DNA of 64,000 nt from Mycolicibacterium neoaurum VKM Ac-1815D (GTDB taxonomy: Bacteria; Actinomycetota; Actinomycetes; Mycobacteriales; Mycobacteriaceae): contig NC_023036.2 of the NCBI RefSeq assembly GCF_000317305.3, positions 3,100,001 to 3,164,000 on the forward strand, given 5' to 3'. Made by a program: the position numbers and the translations under genes. Of this stretch, positions 24,775 to 33,299 are shown piece after piece. The notes under the pieces are model-generated. The model made no database searches. It worked only from the letters and a program-made list of their open reading frames with translations, and was not told where the DNA came from. How positions within the stretch are numbered: the first letter of the stretch is position 1; each line of letters opens with the position of its first letter.

Positions 24775-26220
24775 GTGCCGCCCTCTCCGACGCCGACTCC
24801 GACGCCAAGCCCCGTCGAGCTCCCCAAAGATCTACTGGCGGCGAGGCATGGCATCTCGTTGCTGGAGGGTTGGTTGCCGCTGACCATCGAGATGGTCGTC
24901 GTCGTAGCACTGATCGTGGCGATCGGGTGGCGGACCAGGCGATGGCGGTTGGTGTGGCTTCCCATATCTGTCGCGGTGGGGGTGCTGGTGGCGTTGGCGG
25001 CACACAGTTACATGAACGATCAGGGTTTGGCGTCGGACCCGGCGCCGTTCGCGCTGTGGGTGTGGATCGCGGTCTTCGGCCTGGCTGTCGCGGTCGGTGT
25101 GTTCGGCTGGCGCAGTGCACGCTGGTGGCGACGGATCATTTCGGTGCTGGCGGTCCCGTTGACGCTGTTGACCTCGGCGCTGACCCTCAACCAATGGGTG
25201 GGCTATTACCCGTCGTTACAGTCCGCCTGGGGAGCCCTGACCGCGGGCCCGCTGCCCAACGAGGTCCAGGCCTCGGATCTGCCGTCGTTGCGCAACACCG
25301 CACCCACCACCGGCAAGCTGGTCAAGGTCGACATCTCTGACGCTGCCAGTGGATTCACACACCGAAGCGAATACGTCTACCTGCCGCCGGCCTGGTTCGC
25401 CGGCGATACACCGCCGACCCTGCCGGTGGTGATGATGATCGGCGGCGAATTCAACACTCCCGCCGACTGGATACGCAGTGGCAACTTCATGCCCACGGTG
25501 GAAGGCTACGGTGCCAGCCACAGTGAGCAGTTGCCGATCTTCGTGTTCGTCGACACCGGCGGCAGCTTCAACAACGACACGGAGTGTGTCAACGGTCCGC
25601 GCGGCAACTCGGCAGATCATCTGACCAAGGACGTCCGGCCCTATGTCATCTCCACGTTCGAGGCGTCCGCGGCCGCCACGAATTGGGGTGTGGTCGGGTG
25701 GTCGATGGGCGGGACGTGCGCCGTCGATCTGGCTGTCATGCATCCCGATCTCTTCTCGACATTCGTCGACATCGGTGGTGACGCGGGTCCGGTCTCGGGC
25801 ACCGAGGCGCAGACCGTCCAGCGGCTCTACGGCGGAGACAGGTCAGCCTATGACGCGTTCGACCCGCGGACCGTGATGGCCAAACACGGCCCTTACAGCG
25901 GCGTTTCGGGGTACTTTGCGGCCACCATAAAACCGGCCAACGCCGAGGCGGTGATGAAGGACTTCCGGTCAGGCGGTCACCATTCAGGTGGTGAGGGTCT
26001 CGGCGGCCGCGATGAGATGGGGCCGCAAGGTCCCGAAGCCGAGGCGGCCGCGGATAACCTGTGCGACGCTGCCCAGAAGGTCGCCATCACCTGCAGCGTG
26101 CACAAGACCGTCGGCTTCCACTCGTGGCAGTTTGCTGCCTCCGCATTCGCCGACGCGTTGCCCTGGCTGGTCGAGCGGATCACGCCCGCCACGCGAGCCG
26201 TCGAAGGTTCGCATGCGTGA
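24775..26220 (+). CDS. Membrane-anchored esterase (antigen 85-like alpha/beta hydrolase)
   Basis: About 481 residues from a GTG at 24775; the longer open frame upstream is Arg-rich and not protein-like, so the exact start is uncertain. Three N-terminal helices (within residues about 35-150) are followed by an esterase-D/antigen-85-like domain. This has the nucleophile elbow GWSMGG, an FVDTGGSFNNDTEC segment and a late His in GFHSWQFA. The catalytic domain probably faces the outside, where it could act on envelope lipids or polymers (inference). It is followed directly by an IS3 element that does not break the frame. Confidence 0.75.
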   Translation: MPPSPTPTPTPSPVELPKDLLAARHGISLLEGWLPLTIEMVVVVALIVAIGWRTRRWRLVWLPISVAVGVLVALAAHSYMNDQGLASDPAPFALWVWIAVFGLAVAVGVFGWRSARWWRRIISVLAVPLTLLTSALTLNQWVGYYPSLQSAWGALTAGPLPNEVQASDLPSLRNTAPTTGKLVKVDISDAASGFTHRSEYVYLPPAWFAGDTPPTLPVVMMIGGEFNTPADWIRSGNFMPTVEGYGASHSEQLPIFVFVDTGGSFNNDTECVNGPRGNSADHLTKDVRPYVISTFEASAAATNWGVVGWSMGGTCAVDLAVMHPDLFSTFVDIGGDAGPVSGTEAQTVQRLYGGDRSAYDAFDPRTVMAKHGPYSGVSGYFAATIKPANAEAVMKDFRSGGHHSGGEGLGGRDEMGPQGPEAEAAADNLCDAAQKVAITCSVHKTVGFHSWQFAASAFADALPWLVERITPATRAVEGSHA

Positions 26221-26334
26221 ACATCCTGCACCGCAGGAGTTCTACCAAGGACCAGTCAGTTATGGGGTCTGCTGCACGAATAGGTGACATCTGAGTTGGC
26301 TTGCTCGGGGCGAGCGAGCTGGAAGGATGTCCCA

Positions 26335-26643
26335 ATGGCAAGGCCCTATCCCCGTGAGTTCCGCGACGATGTCGTGCGCGTGGCTCGCAACCGCGATGAC
26401 GGTGTAACCATCGAGCAGATCGCCACTGATTTCGGTGTACACCCGATGACCTTGCACAAGTGGATGCGCCAGGCCGATATCGACGAGGGCACCAAGCAGG
26501 GCAAGAGCACTGGCGAGTCCACCGAGTTGCGTGAGGCGCGGCGTCGGATCAAGTTGTTAGAGCAGGAGAACGAGGTGCTGCGCCGGGCCACGGCCTATCT
26601 GTCGCAGGCCAATCTGCCGGGAAAAGGCTCTACCCGCTCGTGA
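26335..26643 (+). CDS. IS3-family transposase OrfA
   Basis: 102 residues: an HTH_Tnp_1 helix-turn-helix (YPREFRDDVVRVARNRDDG, then IEQIATDFGVHPMTLHKWMR) followed by a leucine-zipper-like coiled coil (EARRRIKLLEQENEVLRRA). GGAAGG lies 8 bases before the ATG. It binds the element's ends. Its stop overlaps the orfB start as GTGA, so OrfB or an OrfAB fusion is made by coupled translation or frameshifting. Confidence 0.92.
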   Translation: MARPYPREFRDDVVRVARNRDDGVTIEQIATDFGVHPMTLHKWMRQADIDEGTKQGKSTGESTELREARRRIKLLEQENEVLRRATAYLSQANLPGKGSTRS

Positions 26644-27497
26644 AGGAGCTCGCCGGCGACGGGATTCCCGTCGCGGTGACGTGCCGGGTACTCAAGCTCG
26701 CCCGCCAACCGTATTACCGCTGGTTGGCCAATCCCATCACCGATGCCGAACTCGTCGAGGCCTACCGCGCAAACGCGCTGTTCGACGCCCACCGCGACGA
26801 CCCGGAGTTCGGGTACCGCTACCTCGTGGAGGAGGCCCGAGAGGCCGGCGAATCGATGGCAGAGCGCACCGCCTGGCGAATCTGCTCGCAGAATCAGTTG
26901 TGGAGCGTGTTCGGCAAAAAGCGCGGCAAGAACGGCAAGGTAGGCCCGCCGGTGCACGATGATCTTGTCGAGCGCGACTTCACCGCCGATGACCCAAACC
27001 AATTGTGGCTCAGCGATATCACCGAACATCGCACCGATGAAGGCAAGCTCTATCTCTGTGCCATCAAGGACGTGTTCTCCAACCGTATCGTCGGGTACTC
27101 GATCGACTCCCGAATGAAGTCCCGGCTGGCCACCACAGCGCTCAGTAGCGCGGTGGCTCGCCGCGGTGATATCGCTGGCTGCATAGTCCACACCGATCGC
27201 GGATCTCAATTCAGGTCAAGGAGATTCGTCCATGCACTGAGCCGTTATGAAATGGTCGGATCGATGGGCCGCGTCGGTGCGGCTGGCGACAACGCAGCCA
27301 TGGAGAGCTTCTTTGCTCTACTTCAGAAGAACGTGCTCGATCGCCACCGCTGGAGCACACGAGAAGAGCTGCGGATCGCGATCGTCACCTGGATCGAACG
27401 GACCTACCATCGTCGCCGGCGCCAAGCCGGCCTCGGTCGGTTGACCCCGATCGAATTCGAAGCGATTATGACCACACGGGCCAGTCAGGCCGCGTGA
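26640..27497 (+). CDS. IS3-family transposase OrfB (DDE integrase core)
   Basis: 285 residues. The N-terminal HTH_21-like segment (HRDDPEFGYRYLVEE) leads into an rve integrase core with the DDE residues visible: Asp in LWLSDITEH, Asp in IVHTDRGSQF and Glu in AAMESFFALLQ. The GTG start overlaps OrfA by 4 bases. It catalyses strand transfer of the element. No disruption is visible, so it should be functional. Confidence 0.92.
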   Translation: MKELAGDGIPVAVTCRVLKLARQPYYRWLANPITDAELVEAYRANALFDAHRDDPEFGYRYLVEEAREAGESMAERTAWRICSQNQLWSVFGKKRGKNGKVGPPVHDDLVERDFTADDPNQLWLSDITEHRTDEGKLYLCAIKDVFSNRIVGYSIDSRMKSRLATTALSSAVARRGDIAGCIVHTDRGSQFRSRRFVHALSRYEMVGSMGRVGAAGDNAAMESFFALLQKNVLDRHRWSTREELRIAIVTWIERTYHRRRRQAGLGRLTPIEFEAIMTTRASQAA

Positions 27498-27559
27498 CCG
27501 AAACTGTCTGTCACCTGATCGTGCAGCAGACCCATGTTCTGCCACTACCGAGTACTTCA

Positions 27560-29542
27560 TCAGTGAGCTGGTAAGCGCATCCCAGGTGTGATGACGATGG
27601 AGTGGATGCGCCATCCGCGCGGAGTACGCGTGTACTGCATGTCGGCGCCGAGGTACGCGGCCCGGGGGCTATCGCCGTCGTCGGCGGCGACCCACATCAG
27701 CCACTGGCCGCGCGCATGGTCTCCGTCGACGACGAGGACGGGGTTCAGGAAGGCGTGCATGGCGAAGGGGACCGACGCCGTGGCACCCGGTAATGCGGCG
27801 GCGATCGCGGCCGCTCCGACGGTCGGTGCCTCGCCAGGATGCTCGAATACGCCGTCTGGCGTGAAGATCTCGGCAATGCTCTCGGGCTGAATCGTCTTTC
27901 CGGCCCAGCCACGGTTGATCGCATCGGCGTAACGCGCGGTGAGGTCTGCGATGGCCGACTGATCATCGTACGTCGACGGCTGGAGGGTAAGTGCTGCGGC
28001 AGTGCTGATTGCGGCCGTCAGTGCCCCCGCACGGTCGACCGGGGCCGTCACGACCCGCCATGCGATGTAGCCGTCGGGCCGCACCAGGCCGGCTCCGCCA
28101 GGTCCTATCCCGTAGGCGGTGTTGATGGCTTCGTACTGCGTCGATTCACTGGGGAGACAGAGCACATCGATCGATATGTCGAGGCGGGCGGCGACAGACT
28201 GCGCCACGTTTCGCCACGCTTCGGAGCCGGTGACCAGCGTCCAGCCTCTGCCGAAATGGTCGAGCGTCGAGCGGCCCGGGGCAATCCATACATGCGGCGC
28301 ACGGGTGCCCGGCTGCCCGGCCCACTCTTGGGGTTGGAGCGCGTCCGGCAGGTCGCCGGCCGTATCCGCGGGCGCGACGCAGCGGTAGAGCTGGCCGAGT
28401 TCCATGGCGATGTCGTCGATGATCGCGACATCCGATGTGGGCGTGTCGACGTAGGCCTTGTAATCGGCACGGGCGAAGATCTGCTCGTGACGTAGCCATG
28501 CGACGGGCCGCCGTTCGGCGTCGTAGGTGTCGAGGAGTGCTGCCGAGCTGCGGCCGGTGTGCACGGCGCCGATCTTCCAGGCGAGGTTGTGGACATCGGC
28601 GATTCCGGTGTTGGCACCGTAACCACCCCGATTGGGTGGGAGCTGATGCGCGGCGTCGCCCACGAGAAAGACTCTGCCACAGGCGAAGTGGTCGGCGATG
28701 AGCGCTGAGAGCTCCCAACGTCCGGTGGTGATCAACTCGATCGGGAGGTTGTCGATTCCAGTGGCGCGACGGATGATGCTGCGTTGCTCATCTTCGGTGC
28801 GGTCGACGTCGTCCTTGAGCATCAACACCCAGCGCCCGTCGGAGTACGTGGTCAGAAAGGCGTCGAATCCGGGTTGTTCGATCTCGAATTGCACGATGCC
28901 GTGGCGCAGGTACTGTTCCAACTCCGGTGCGCGAAAGAGGATGCTTCGCTGAACCGACAGCAGGCCCCGTCCCGTGCGACCGATACCCACACTGTTCCGA
29001 ATCTTGCTGTCGGCCCCGTCGGCAGCGATCAAATAGTCCGCATCGATGCGGTACTCACTGCCGTCCACCCGTCTGCGCACGGTGGCCGTGACACCGCCGC
29101 CATTGTCGACGAAGGACACCAGCTCGGAACCCAACCGCAAGTCGGCACCGAGGGCGTCGGCGCGTTCGCGCAGGATGGGCTCCAGGGCGTCTTGGGCTAT
29201 CGCACTGGCACGCACCGGTGAGTGGTCCGCTGTTTTCACGGCGGCCGTCGCCGGGGGTGACCACGGGTACTCCTCGAACCACTGTCCGACAAGGCTTTCG
29301 ACGCGTGCCCGACGCGGTGGGCCGTGCTGCGTGCTGGCCGGTAGCTCGATTCCGACGCCGCGGAACAACTCGATGGTTCGAGTGGTGTAACCGATGGCGC
29401 GGGGGTGTGCCGCGCTGCCGAGATGCCGCTCGATGAGTGTCGTCGGTACGCCCTGCGAGGCGAGGAAGACCGCTGCCGAGAGGCCGACGAGGCTACCCCC
29501 GACGATGAGGGCGGTCGGGTGATCGATTGTCGTGCCGTGCAT
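27560..29542 (-). CDS. FAD-dependent aromatic monooxygenase fused to a SnoaL/NTF2-like domain
   Basis: About 660 residues. Residues 1-360 are a PheA/TfdB-type hydroxylase: dinucleotide loop GGSLVGLSAAVFLASQG, DG motif IAADGADSKIR and FAD motif FLVGDAAHQLPPNRGGYGAN (shortened). A thioredoxin-like C-terminal domain follows (about 400-510). The last 140 residues (from ADLTARYADAINRGW) are a SnoaL/NTF2-like fold, an unusual addition. AGGAG precedes the ATG at 29542. It uses NAD(P)H and O2 to hydroxylate a phenolic substrate. It is divergent from a TetR with TTTAGTCACTAAA between them. Substrate unknown. Confidence 0.88.
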   Translation of the reverse strand: MHGTTIDHPTALIVGGSLVGLSAAVFLASQGVPTTLIERHLGSAAHPRAIGYTTRTIELFRGVGIELPASTQHGPPRRARVESLVGQWFEEYPWSPPATAAVKTADHSPVRASAIAQDALEPILRERADALGADLRLGSELVSFVDNGGGVTATVRRRVDGSEYRIDADYLIAADGADSKIRNSVGIGRTGRGLLSVQRSILFRAPELEQYLRHGIVQFEIEQPGFDAFLTTYSDGRWVLMLKDDVDRTEDEQRSIIRRATGIDNLPIELITTGRWELSALIADHFACGRVFLVGDAAHQLPPNRGGYGANTGIADVHNLAWKIGAVHTGRSSAALLDTYDAERRPVAWLRHEQIFARADYKAYVDTPTSDVAIIDDIAMELGQLYRCVAPADTAGDLPDALQPQEWAGQPGTRAPHVWIAPGRSTLDHFGRGWTLVTGSEAWRNVAQSVAARLDISIDVLCLPSESTQYEAINTAYGIGPGGAGLVRPDGYIAWRVVTAPVDRAGALTAAISTAAALTLQPSTYDDQSAIADLTARYADAINRGWAGKTIQPESIAEIFTPDGVFEHPGEAPTVGAAAIAAALPGATASVPFAMHAFLNPVLVVDGDHARGQWLMWVAADDGDSPRAAYLGADMQYTRTPRGWRIHSIVITPGMRLPAH

Positions 29543-29564
29543 CTGCGCTCCTGACCTCAATGTG

Positions 29565-29577
29565 TTTAGTCACTAAA
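29565..29577. promoter_or_regulatory. 13-bp palindromic operator (TTTAGT-C-ACTAAA)
   Basis: A perfect palindrome between the divergent monooxygenase and TetR starts, with a partial second copy (TAATGATATTTAG) about 15 bases downstream. It is the probable binding site of the adjacent TetR. Confidence 0.65.
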
Positions 29578-29636
29578 GTAATATATCGACTAATGATATT
29601 TAGCAACTTGAGGTTACTGGTTAGGATGGGGCGGTG

Positions 29637-30224
29637 ATGACCGATGCGGGGGGCCGCCGCGCCCGTAAGAACGCTCAGACGCGCCGCGCGTTGGCCGAGG
29701 CGGCCGAGCGCCTATTTCTCGCACGTGGTTATGACGCCGTGGCTGTCAAAGACATCGCCGACGAGGTCGACGTCTCAGTGCCCACACTGTTCAAACACGT
29801 TCCGGACGGGAAACCGGCCGTCATGTTCGACGATGGAGTGGAACGACGAGCCAGCCTCTTGGCCGCAGTGCATGACCGCCCGCCGCAGATGTCGGTACTC
29901 AGTGCGCTGCGCGAGTTCATGGCAGGCAGGGGACCGTTCGAAGAGAAGCCCACACGCGCTTTCGTCCGCCGTACCGAACTGATCATGAGCACGCCGGCCC
30001 TGCGGGAATACTCGCGAAAGCTCTGGATCCGCTGCGAGGCACCGCTATCTGAGGCCATTGCGGCAGAGCTGGGTCGGCCGTCCGACGACATCACCGCTCG
30101 CGCGGTGGCCCGCTACGTCTTGGAGATCCCGCAATTTGTCGGCGACGAGCCCGATCCACGCGAAGCGCTGGACGCCATCTTCGACCTCCTCGAGCATGGA
30201 CTGCAGTGCGGTGCTGTCTCGTAA
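29637..30224 (+). CDS. TetR family transcriptional regulator
   Basis: 195 residues (ATG at 29637; GTG at 29634 is equally possible). HTH: RRALAEAAERLFLARGYDAV, then KDIADEVDVSVPTLFKHVPDGKPAVMF. The recognition helix ending in LFKHV rather than LYYHF is a common variant. C-terminal domain of the AcrR-like type. It is divergent from the FAD monooxygenase and shares a palindromic site, so it probably represses the hydroxylase until an aromatic ligand binds. Confidence 0.87.
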   Translation: MTDAGGRRARKNAQTRRALAEAAERLFLARGYDAVAVKDIADEVDVSVPTLFKHVPDGKPAVMFDDGVERRASLLAAVHDRPPQMSVLSALREFMAGRGPFEEKPTRAFVRRTELIMSTPALREYSRKLWIRCEAPLSEAIAAELGRPSDDITARAVARYVLEIPQFVGDEPDPREALDAIFDLLEHGLQCGAVS

Positions 30225-30232
30225 GTGTCGGA

Positions 30233-30367
30233 GCCGACCTCCTGATCGCCATTCTTCTCAATGCCCATGATGTGACCCTGATCCACTACGACGCTGATTT
30301 CGAGATCGCTGCCGAGGTATTGCCCTTTCAGGATCGGAGGGCGTTGGAGCGGGGCAGTATCAGTTAG
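30233..30367 (+). pseudogene. VapC (PIN-domain toxin) C-terminal remnant
   Basis: The frame gives about 44 residues matching the end of mycobacterial VapC toxins: ADLLIAILLNAHDVTLIHYD (the conserved LLIA and HxD segment), then DADFEIAAEV and the terminal ERGSIS. No start codon or N-terminal acidic residues remain, and the previous gene ends 9 bases upstream. It is a relic of a lost toxin-antitoxin locus. Confidence 0.7.
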
Positions 30368-30645
30368 GTCAGGTCACATCATGCACACCGATAAGTCGGT
30401 TGCAGTGCCACAGGGGAGAAGCCTTGATTGCCGGCCTGGCCGGCGTCCGGTCGTCTCGCATATTCCAGCCGATATCTGAGTCCGTCTGATTTGCTGTGAC
30501 ATGCGAATGAGAGGGAGATCCGGCACCTCAACTCGGGTCCGCCAAAGCGCGAAACCTGACTGTCCTGATGCGCCGCGCGATTGGCGGGTGCCTTTGGTCG
30601 GCGACTTCCATGTGGAGCGACGGCAGCAACTGCAAGACTGGACGC
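30368..30645. other. Intergenic segment with no recognised gene
   Basis: Between the VapC relic and the HAD phosphatase. I see no convincing coding frame, palindrome or RNA. TTGCCGGCCTGGC at about 30424 recurs in the vapC relic near 31729, hinting at shared debris. Confidence 0.4.
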
Positions 30646-31419
30646 ATGAGTACCACACCGCAGTGCTGGCTGACCGACATGGATGGCGTCTTGGTCCGGG
30701 AGGAGCACGCCCTGCCAGGGGCCGCGGAGTTCCTCCAGGCACTCAGCGACCGGCAGCGACCCTTCCTGGTACTCACCAACAACTCGATCTTCACCCCACG
30801 TGACCTGGCGGCCCGGTTGGCGCGGTCGGGCCTGATCGTGCCCGAGGAGTCGATCTGGACCTCGGCCCTTGCGACGGCGGCCTTCCTGCACGACCAGCTG
30901 CCGGGCGGCTCGGCCTATGTGATCGGCGAGGCCGGCCTGACCACGGCGCTGCACCACGTGGGCTACACGTTGACCGACGTCGGTCCGGACTTCGTCGTGC
31001 TGGGAGAGACGCGGACTTACTCGTTCGAGGCCATCACCAAGGCAATCCGCCTGATTCTCGGCGGTGCGCGTTTCATCGCCACCAACCCCGACGTGAGCGG
31101 TCCGTCGGCGGAGGGCCCTCTGCCTGCCACGGGCTCGGTCGCCGCGCTGATCACCAAGGCGACCGGCCGAGAGCCCTACTTCGTCGGCAAGCCGAATCCG
31201 ATGATGTTCCGCAGCGCGATGAACCGCATCGACGCCCATTCGGAAGGCACCGTGATGATCGGCGACCGGATGGACACCGACGTGGTTGCGGGCATCGAGG
31301 CGGGGCTGGAGACGATCCTCGTGCTCACCGGCTCGACGACGCGCGAGGAGATCGAGCGTTATCCGTTCCGGCCAAGCCGGGTGTTCGAATCCATCGCCGA
31401 CGTAATCGAACTCGTCTGA
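30646..31419 (+). CDS. HAD-IIA family sugar-phosphate phosphatase (NagD-like)
   Basis: 257 residues with all HAD motifs: DMDGVL (nucleophile Asp and acid Asp), FLVLTNNS, the Lys in [10 protein letters not shown] and IGDRMDTD. The C2-type cap (residues about 80-190) defines subclass IIA, which dephosphorylates small phosphates such as p-nitrophenyl phosphate, glycerol phosphate or nucleotides (family knowledge). The ATG at 30646 is the first plausible start; the longer frame begins in poorly conserved sequence. Stands alone, with toxin-antitoxin relics on both sides. Confidence 0.9.
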   Translation: MSTTPQCWLTDMDGVLVREEHALPGAAEFLQALSDRQRPFLVLTNNSIFTPRDLAARLARSGLIVPEESIWTSALATAAFLHDQLPGGSAYVIGEAGLTTALHHVGYTLTDVGPDFVVLGETRTYSFEAITKAIRLILGGARFIATNPDVSGPSAEGPLPATGSVAALITKATGREPYFVGKPNPMMFRSAMNRIDAHSEGTVMIGDRMDTDVVAGIEAGLETILVLTGSTTREEIERYPFRPSRVFESIADVIELV

Positions 31420-31464
31420 CGCGAGGTCCGCGGTCGCGATGAGCCACGCTCATATCGTGATCGC

Positions 31465-31638
31465 ATGACCAAGGGAAGCCATCGATGGCCGTCGACGTCC
31501 GGCGTCTCGGATACCGTCCGCATCGCGTTGCAGCAGGCCGCAGCGGCGTCTGCACGCGCTCGCTAGATCGCATGGTTGAAGTCTGGCGGTATGGGGGAGA
31601 TGACTGATCCTGGCAAACAAGGTGATGTGTGGCGGTAG
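31465..31638 (+). pseudogene. VapB antitoxin relic with internal stop
   Basis: From ATG 31465 the frame reads SDTVRIALQQAAAASARAR, similar to the TVxxAL segment of VapB antitoxins. It then meets TAG at 31564-31566 and continues in the same frame to EMTDPGKQGDVWR and a stop at 31638, the usual Trp-Arg ending of VapB. The end overlaps the start of the vapC relic, as in living vapBC pairs. Confidence 0.55.
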
Positions 31639-31760
31639 TAACGCGGTATCTCATCGACACCGGGTTCGGCGCCGGTGGTCGCGCCCCAGTAGGCGAGATG
31701 CTGATCGCGGCATCCAGATATTTGTTTGCCGGCCTGGCAGGTCGGATTTTCGGCTGCCGA
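31629..31760 (+). pseudogene. VapC toxin N-terminal relic
   Basis: GTG at 31629 starts VAVVTRYLIDTG, the near-invariant N-terminus of mycobacterial VapC toxins (first catalytic Asp in LIDT). After it the sequence jumps to APVGEMLIAASRY, which resembles the later LLIAA motif, so a middle portion is deleted. The remainder loses similarity before mazE begins at 31789. Confidence 0.6.
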
Positions 31761-31768
31761 AGCGGCGC

Positions 31769-31780
31769 GTTACATGTAAC
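31769..31780. promoter_or_regulatory. 12-bp palindrome in the mazEF promoter
   Basis: GTTACATGTAAC is perfectly palindromic. The overlapping TAACAT (31777-31782) would serve as a -10 just 6 bases before the GTG of mazE, suggesting a leaderless transcript and autorepression by the antitoxin. Confidence 0.55.
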
Positions 31781-31788
31781 ATCGAGGC

Positions 31789-31995
31789 GTGGCGGTGCGG
31801 GAACGGGTTGGCGAGTATCGCCGGCGGATGCGGGAGCGGGGCTTGCGACCTCTGCAGGTCTGGGTGCCTGATGTGCGGACGGAGACCTTCGCGGCCGAGG
31901 CTCACCGTCAGGCGTCGTTGGTTGCGCAAGCCGAAGACGTCAGCGACGACCAGGATTTCGTTGAGGCGATCTCGGTGCCTTGGGACGAGGAGTGA
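31789..31995 (+). CDS. mazE: MazE-type antitoxin
   Basis: 68 residues from GTG 31789: a short basic ribbon-helix-helix-like N-terminus ([20 protein letters not shown], then QVWVPDV) followed by [16 protein letters not shown] and an acidic tail ending PWDEE. This is the pattern of mycobacterial MazE antitoxins, which dimerise on DNA by the N-terminus and neutralise MazF by the acidic tail. Its stop overlaps the toxin GTG as GTGA. Unlike its vapBC neighbours, it is intact. Confidence 0.85.
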   Translation: MAVRERVGEYRRRMRERGLRPLQVWVPDVRTETFAAEAHRQASLVAQAEDVSDDQDFVEAISVPWDEE

Positions 31996-32324
31996 ACCGA
32001 GGAGAGATCTGGACCGTAGCGGGGGGCGTCTATGCAGCGAAGCCGCGTCCGGCAGTGATTGTTCAGGATGACCTCTTCGACGCGACAAGTTCAGTGACCG
32101 TGGCGCCGATGACCAGCACGCTGTTGGATGCACCTTTGATGCGCATTCGGATAGCCGGCGGAGCAGACCTGCTGTCCGGACTTGACCACGACAGTGACGT
32201 GATGATCGACAAGCTCACCACCGTGAGAAAATCGAATGTCCATGCTCGTGTCGGCCGTCTGACTGCCGAGCAAGTGGTCGAGGTCGAGCGAGCCTTGATG
32301 GCGTTCCTCGGCCTCGCGCGATGA
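31992..32324 (+). CDS. mazF: MazF-type endoribonuclease toxin
   Basis: 110 residues. [10 protein letters not shown] and [11 protein letters not shown] are the family-defining N-terminal blocks. SVTVAPMTS carries the conserved Thr/Ser of the active site, and [12 protein letters not shown] and [17 protein letters not shown] complete the CcdB/PemK fold. MazF cleaves single-stranded RNA at short motifs (family knowledge). GTG start coupled to the mazE stop. Intact, so this pair is likely functional. Confidence 0.9.
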   Translation: MNRGEIWTVAGGVYAAKPRPAVIVQDDLFDATSSVTVAPMTSTLLDAPLMRIRIAGGADLLSGLDHDSDVMIDKLTTVRKSNVHARVGRLTAEQVVEVERALMAFLGLAR

Positions 32325-32378
32325 GTGAGAGCAATAGGACTGCTGCGCAAAACGGCGAACTCTACTGGTAAACCGGCG

Positions 32379-32402
32379 TATTCGATCCCGCCGTATTCCT
32401 CC
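32379..32402. repeat. 24-bp direct repeat, copy A
   Basis: TATTCGATCCCGCCGTATTC followed by CTCC is identical to positions 33506-33529, 1127 bases downstream; similarity extends about 14 bases farther upstream with a few changes. In the right frame both copies encode YSIPPYSS. They bracket the unrecognised gene at 32568. Confidence 0.75.
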
Positions 32403-32567
32403 TGAGTGGAGCGGCGGTAGGAATCCACCCGGACAAGCGAAACACGAACCCTCCATGGTCGTGGTACGGCACTTGCGGTCAATGTCCGAGATGATGTCCG
32501 GCCTCGCGCATAAAGTTGACTTCGATCGATGACGCGATCACGCGACGCGACGGGGGAAGACGCCACG

Positions 32568-33299
32568 ATGGATCCGAGACTAGCCGATATGGACCCTGCC
32601 GAGCTGTTGACTCGGCTGTCCGAGAAGCTGACGACCGCCGAAGCGATGCATCGGACACTGATGAGGGCGCAGCGAGGCAAAGAGCTGTACACGTGGGGGC
32701 TCAACCCTCAGTACGCGGACCCGAACAGCAGTCTGGCCGCCGATGATGCAGGGTTCATGAACGAATACACGGGCGACATGGTTAGTGCTACAGCTCGGTT
32801 TTCGATCATGAACGCTATCGACTGTCTCTGCGCGACAGCAGAACTGATTGAGTGGCGACCCAAGTCGCGTGACAGTCACACGACGTCGATCCTTGCTCAG
32901 TGTCGTACCGCTATGGAATCGGCGGCGACGACGATCTGGCTATTGTCTGACCGTGATCGTCAGATGCGCCGCGGTTTGAGCGTGCGGTTCACAACTTCAG
33001 AGTTGAACGCTCAACGTTCCTATCATGTGTCAACCACCAAGTGGTTCAACACCGACCCGAATCACGCTGATACCCAGAAGCATAAGGACTTCGTTGAGCA
33101 CGTCCGACCCCGGGCCCGACTGGCGCTGGCCGCTATTCAAGGTCTCGTCATCGACTTCTTCACGACAACCGACCACGCCCGCGTTGACGACACTTATCGC
33201 CGCATGGTCGACGACCTCGTTCTCGCGCCCTTCGAAACCGAATCGCCACGACGACAGAGAAGCACACCGGCGTCCCGCGCGGCCACACCTCAACACTGA
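32568..33299 (+). CDS. Hypothetical protein, mostly helical
   Basis: About 243 residues from the ATG at 32568, which has GGGGGAAGA 7 bases upstream; the ATG at 32529 has no ribosome site. I do not recognise the family. The N-terminus (PAELLTRLSEKLTTAEAMHR) looks like an amphipathic helix or coiled coil. The middle (IMNAIDCLCATAELIEW, ILAQCRTAMESAATTIWLLS) is helical and Cys-containing, resembling small-molecule or AbiV-like helical proteins only loosely. The tail is Arg/Ser/Thr-rich. Neighbours are mazEF and a pair of direct repeats, so it could be accessory cargo. Confidence 0.6.
   Translation: MDPRLADMDPAELLTRLSEKLTTAEAMHRTLMRAQRGKELYTWGLNPQYADPNSSLAADDAGFMNEYTGDMVSATARFSIMNAIDCLCATAELIEWRPKSRDSHTTSILAQCRTAMESAATTIWLLSDRDRQMRRGLSVRFTTSELNAQRSYHVSTTKWFNTDPNHADTQKHKDFVEHVRPRARLALAAIQGLVIDFFTTTDHARVDDTYRRMVDDLVLAPFETESPRRQRSTPASRAATPQH

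Larger units (their letters stand above)
26265..27533 (+). mobile_element. IS3-family insertion sequence, complete (1269 bp)
   Basis: Terminal inverted repeats of 25 bp (26265-26289 and 27509-27533) match at 23 positions and begin GGGTCTGCTGCACGA. The element is flanked by ATG on both sides (26262-26264 and 27534-27536), a 3-bp target duplication typical of IS3. It contains orfA and orfB, both open. It inserted between two convergent genes without disrupting either. Intact ends and frames suggest recent, possibly active transposition. Confidence 0.9.
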
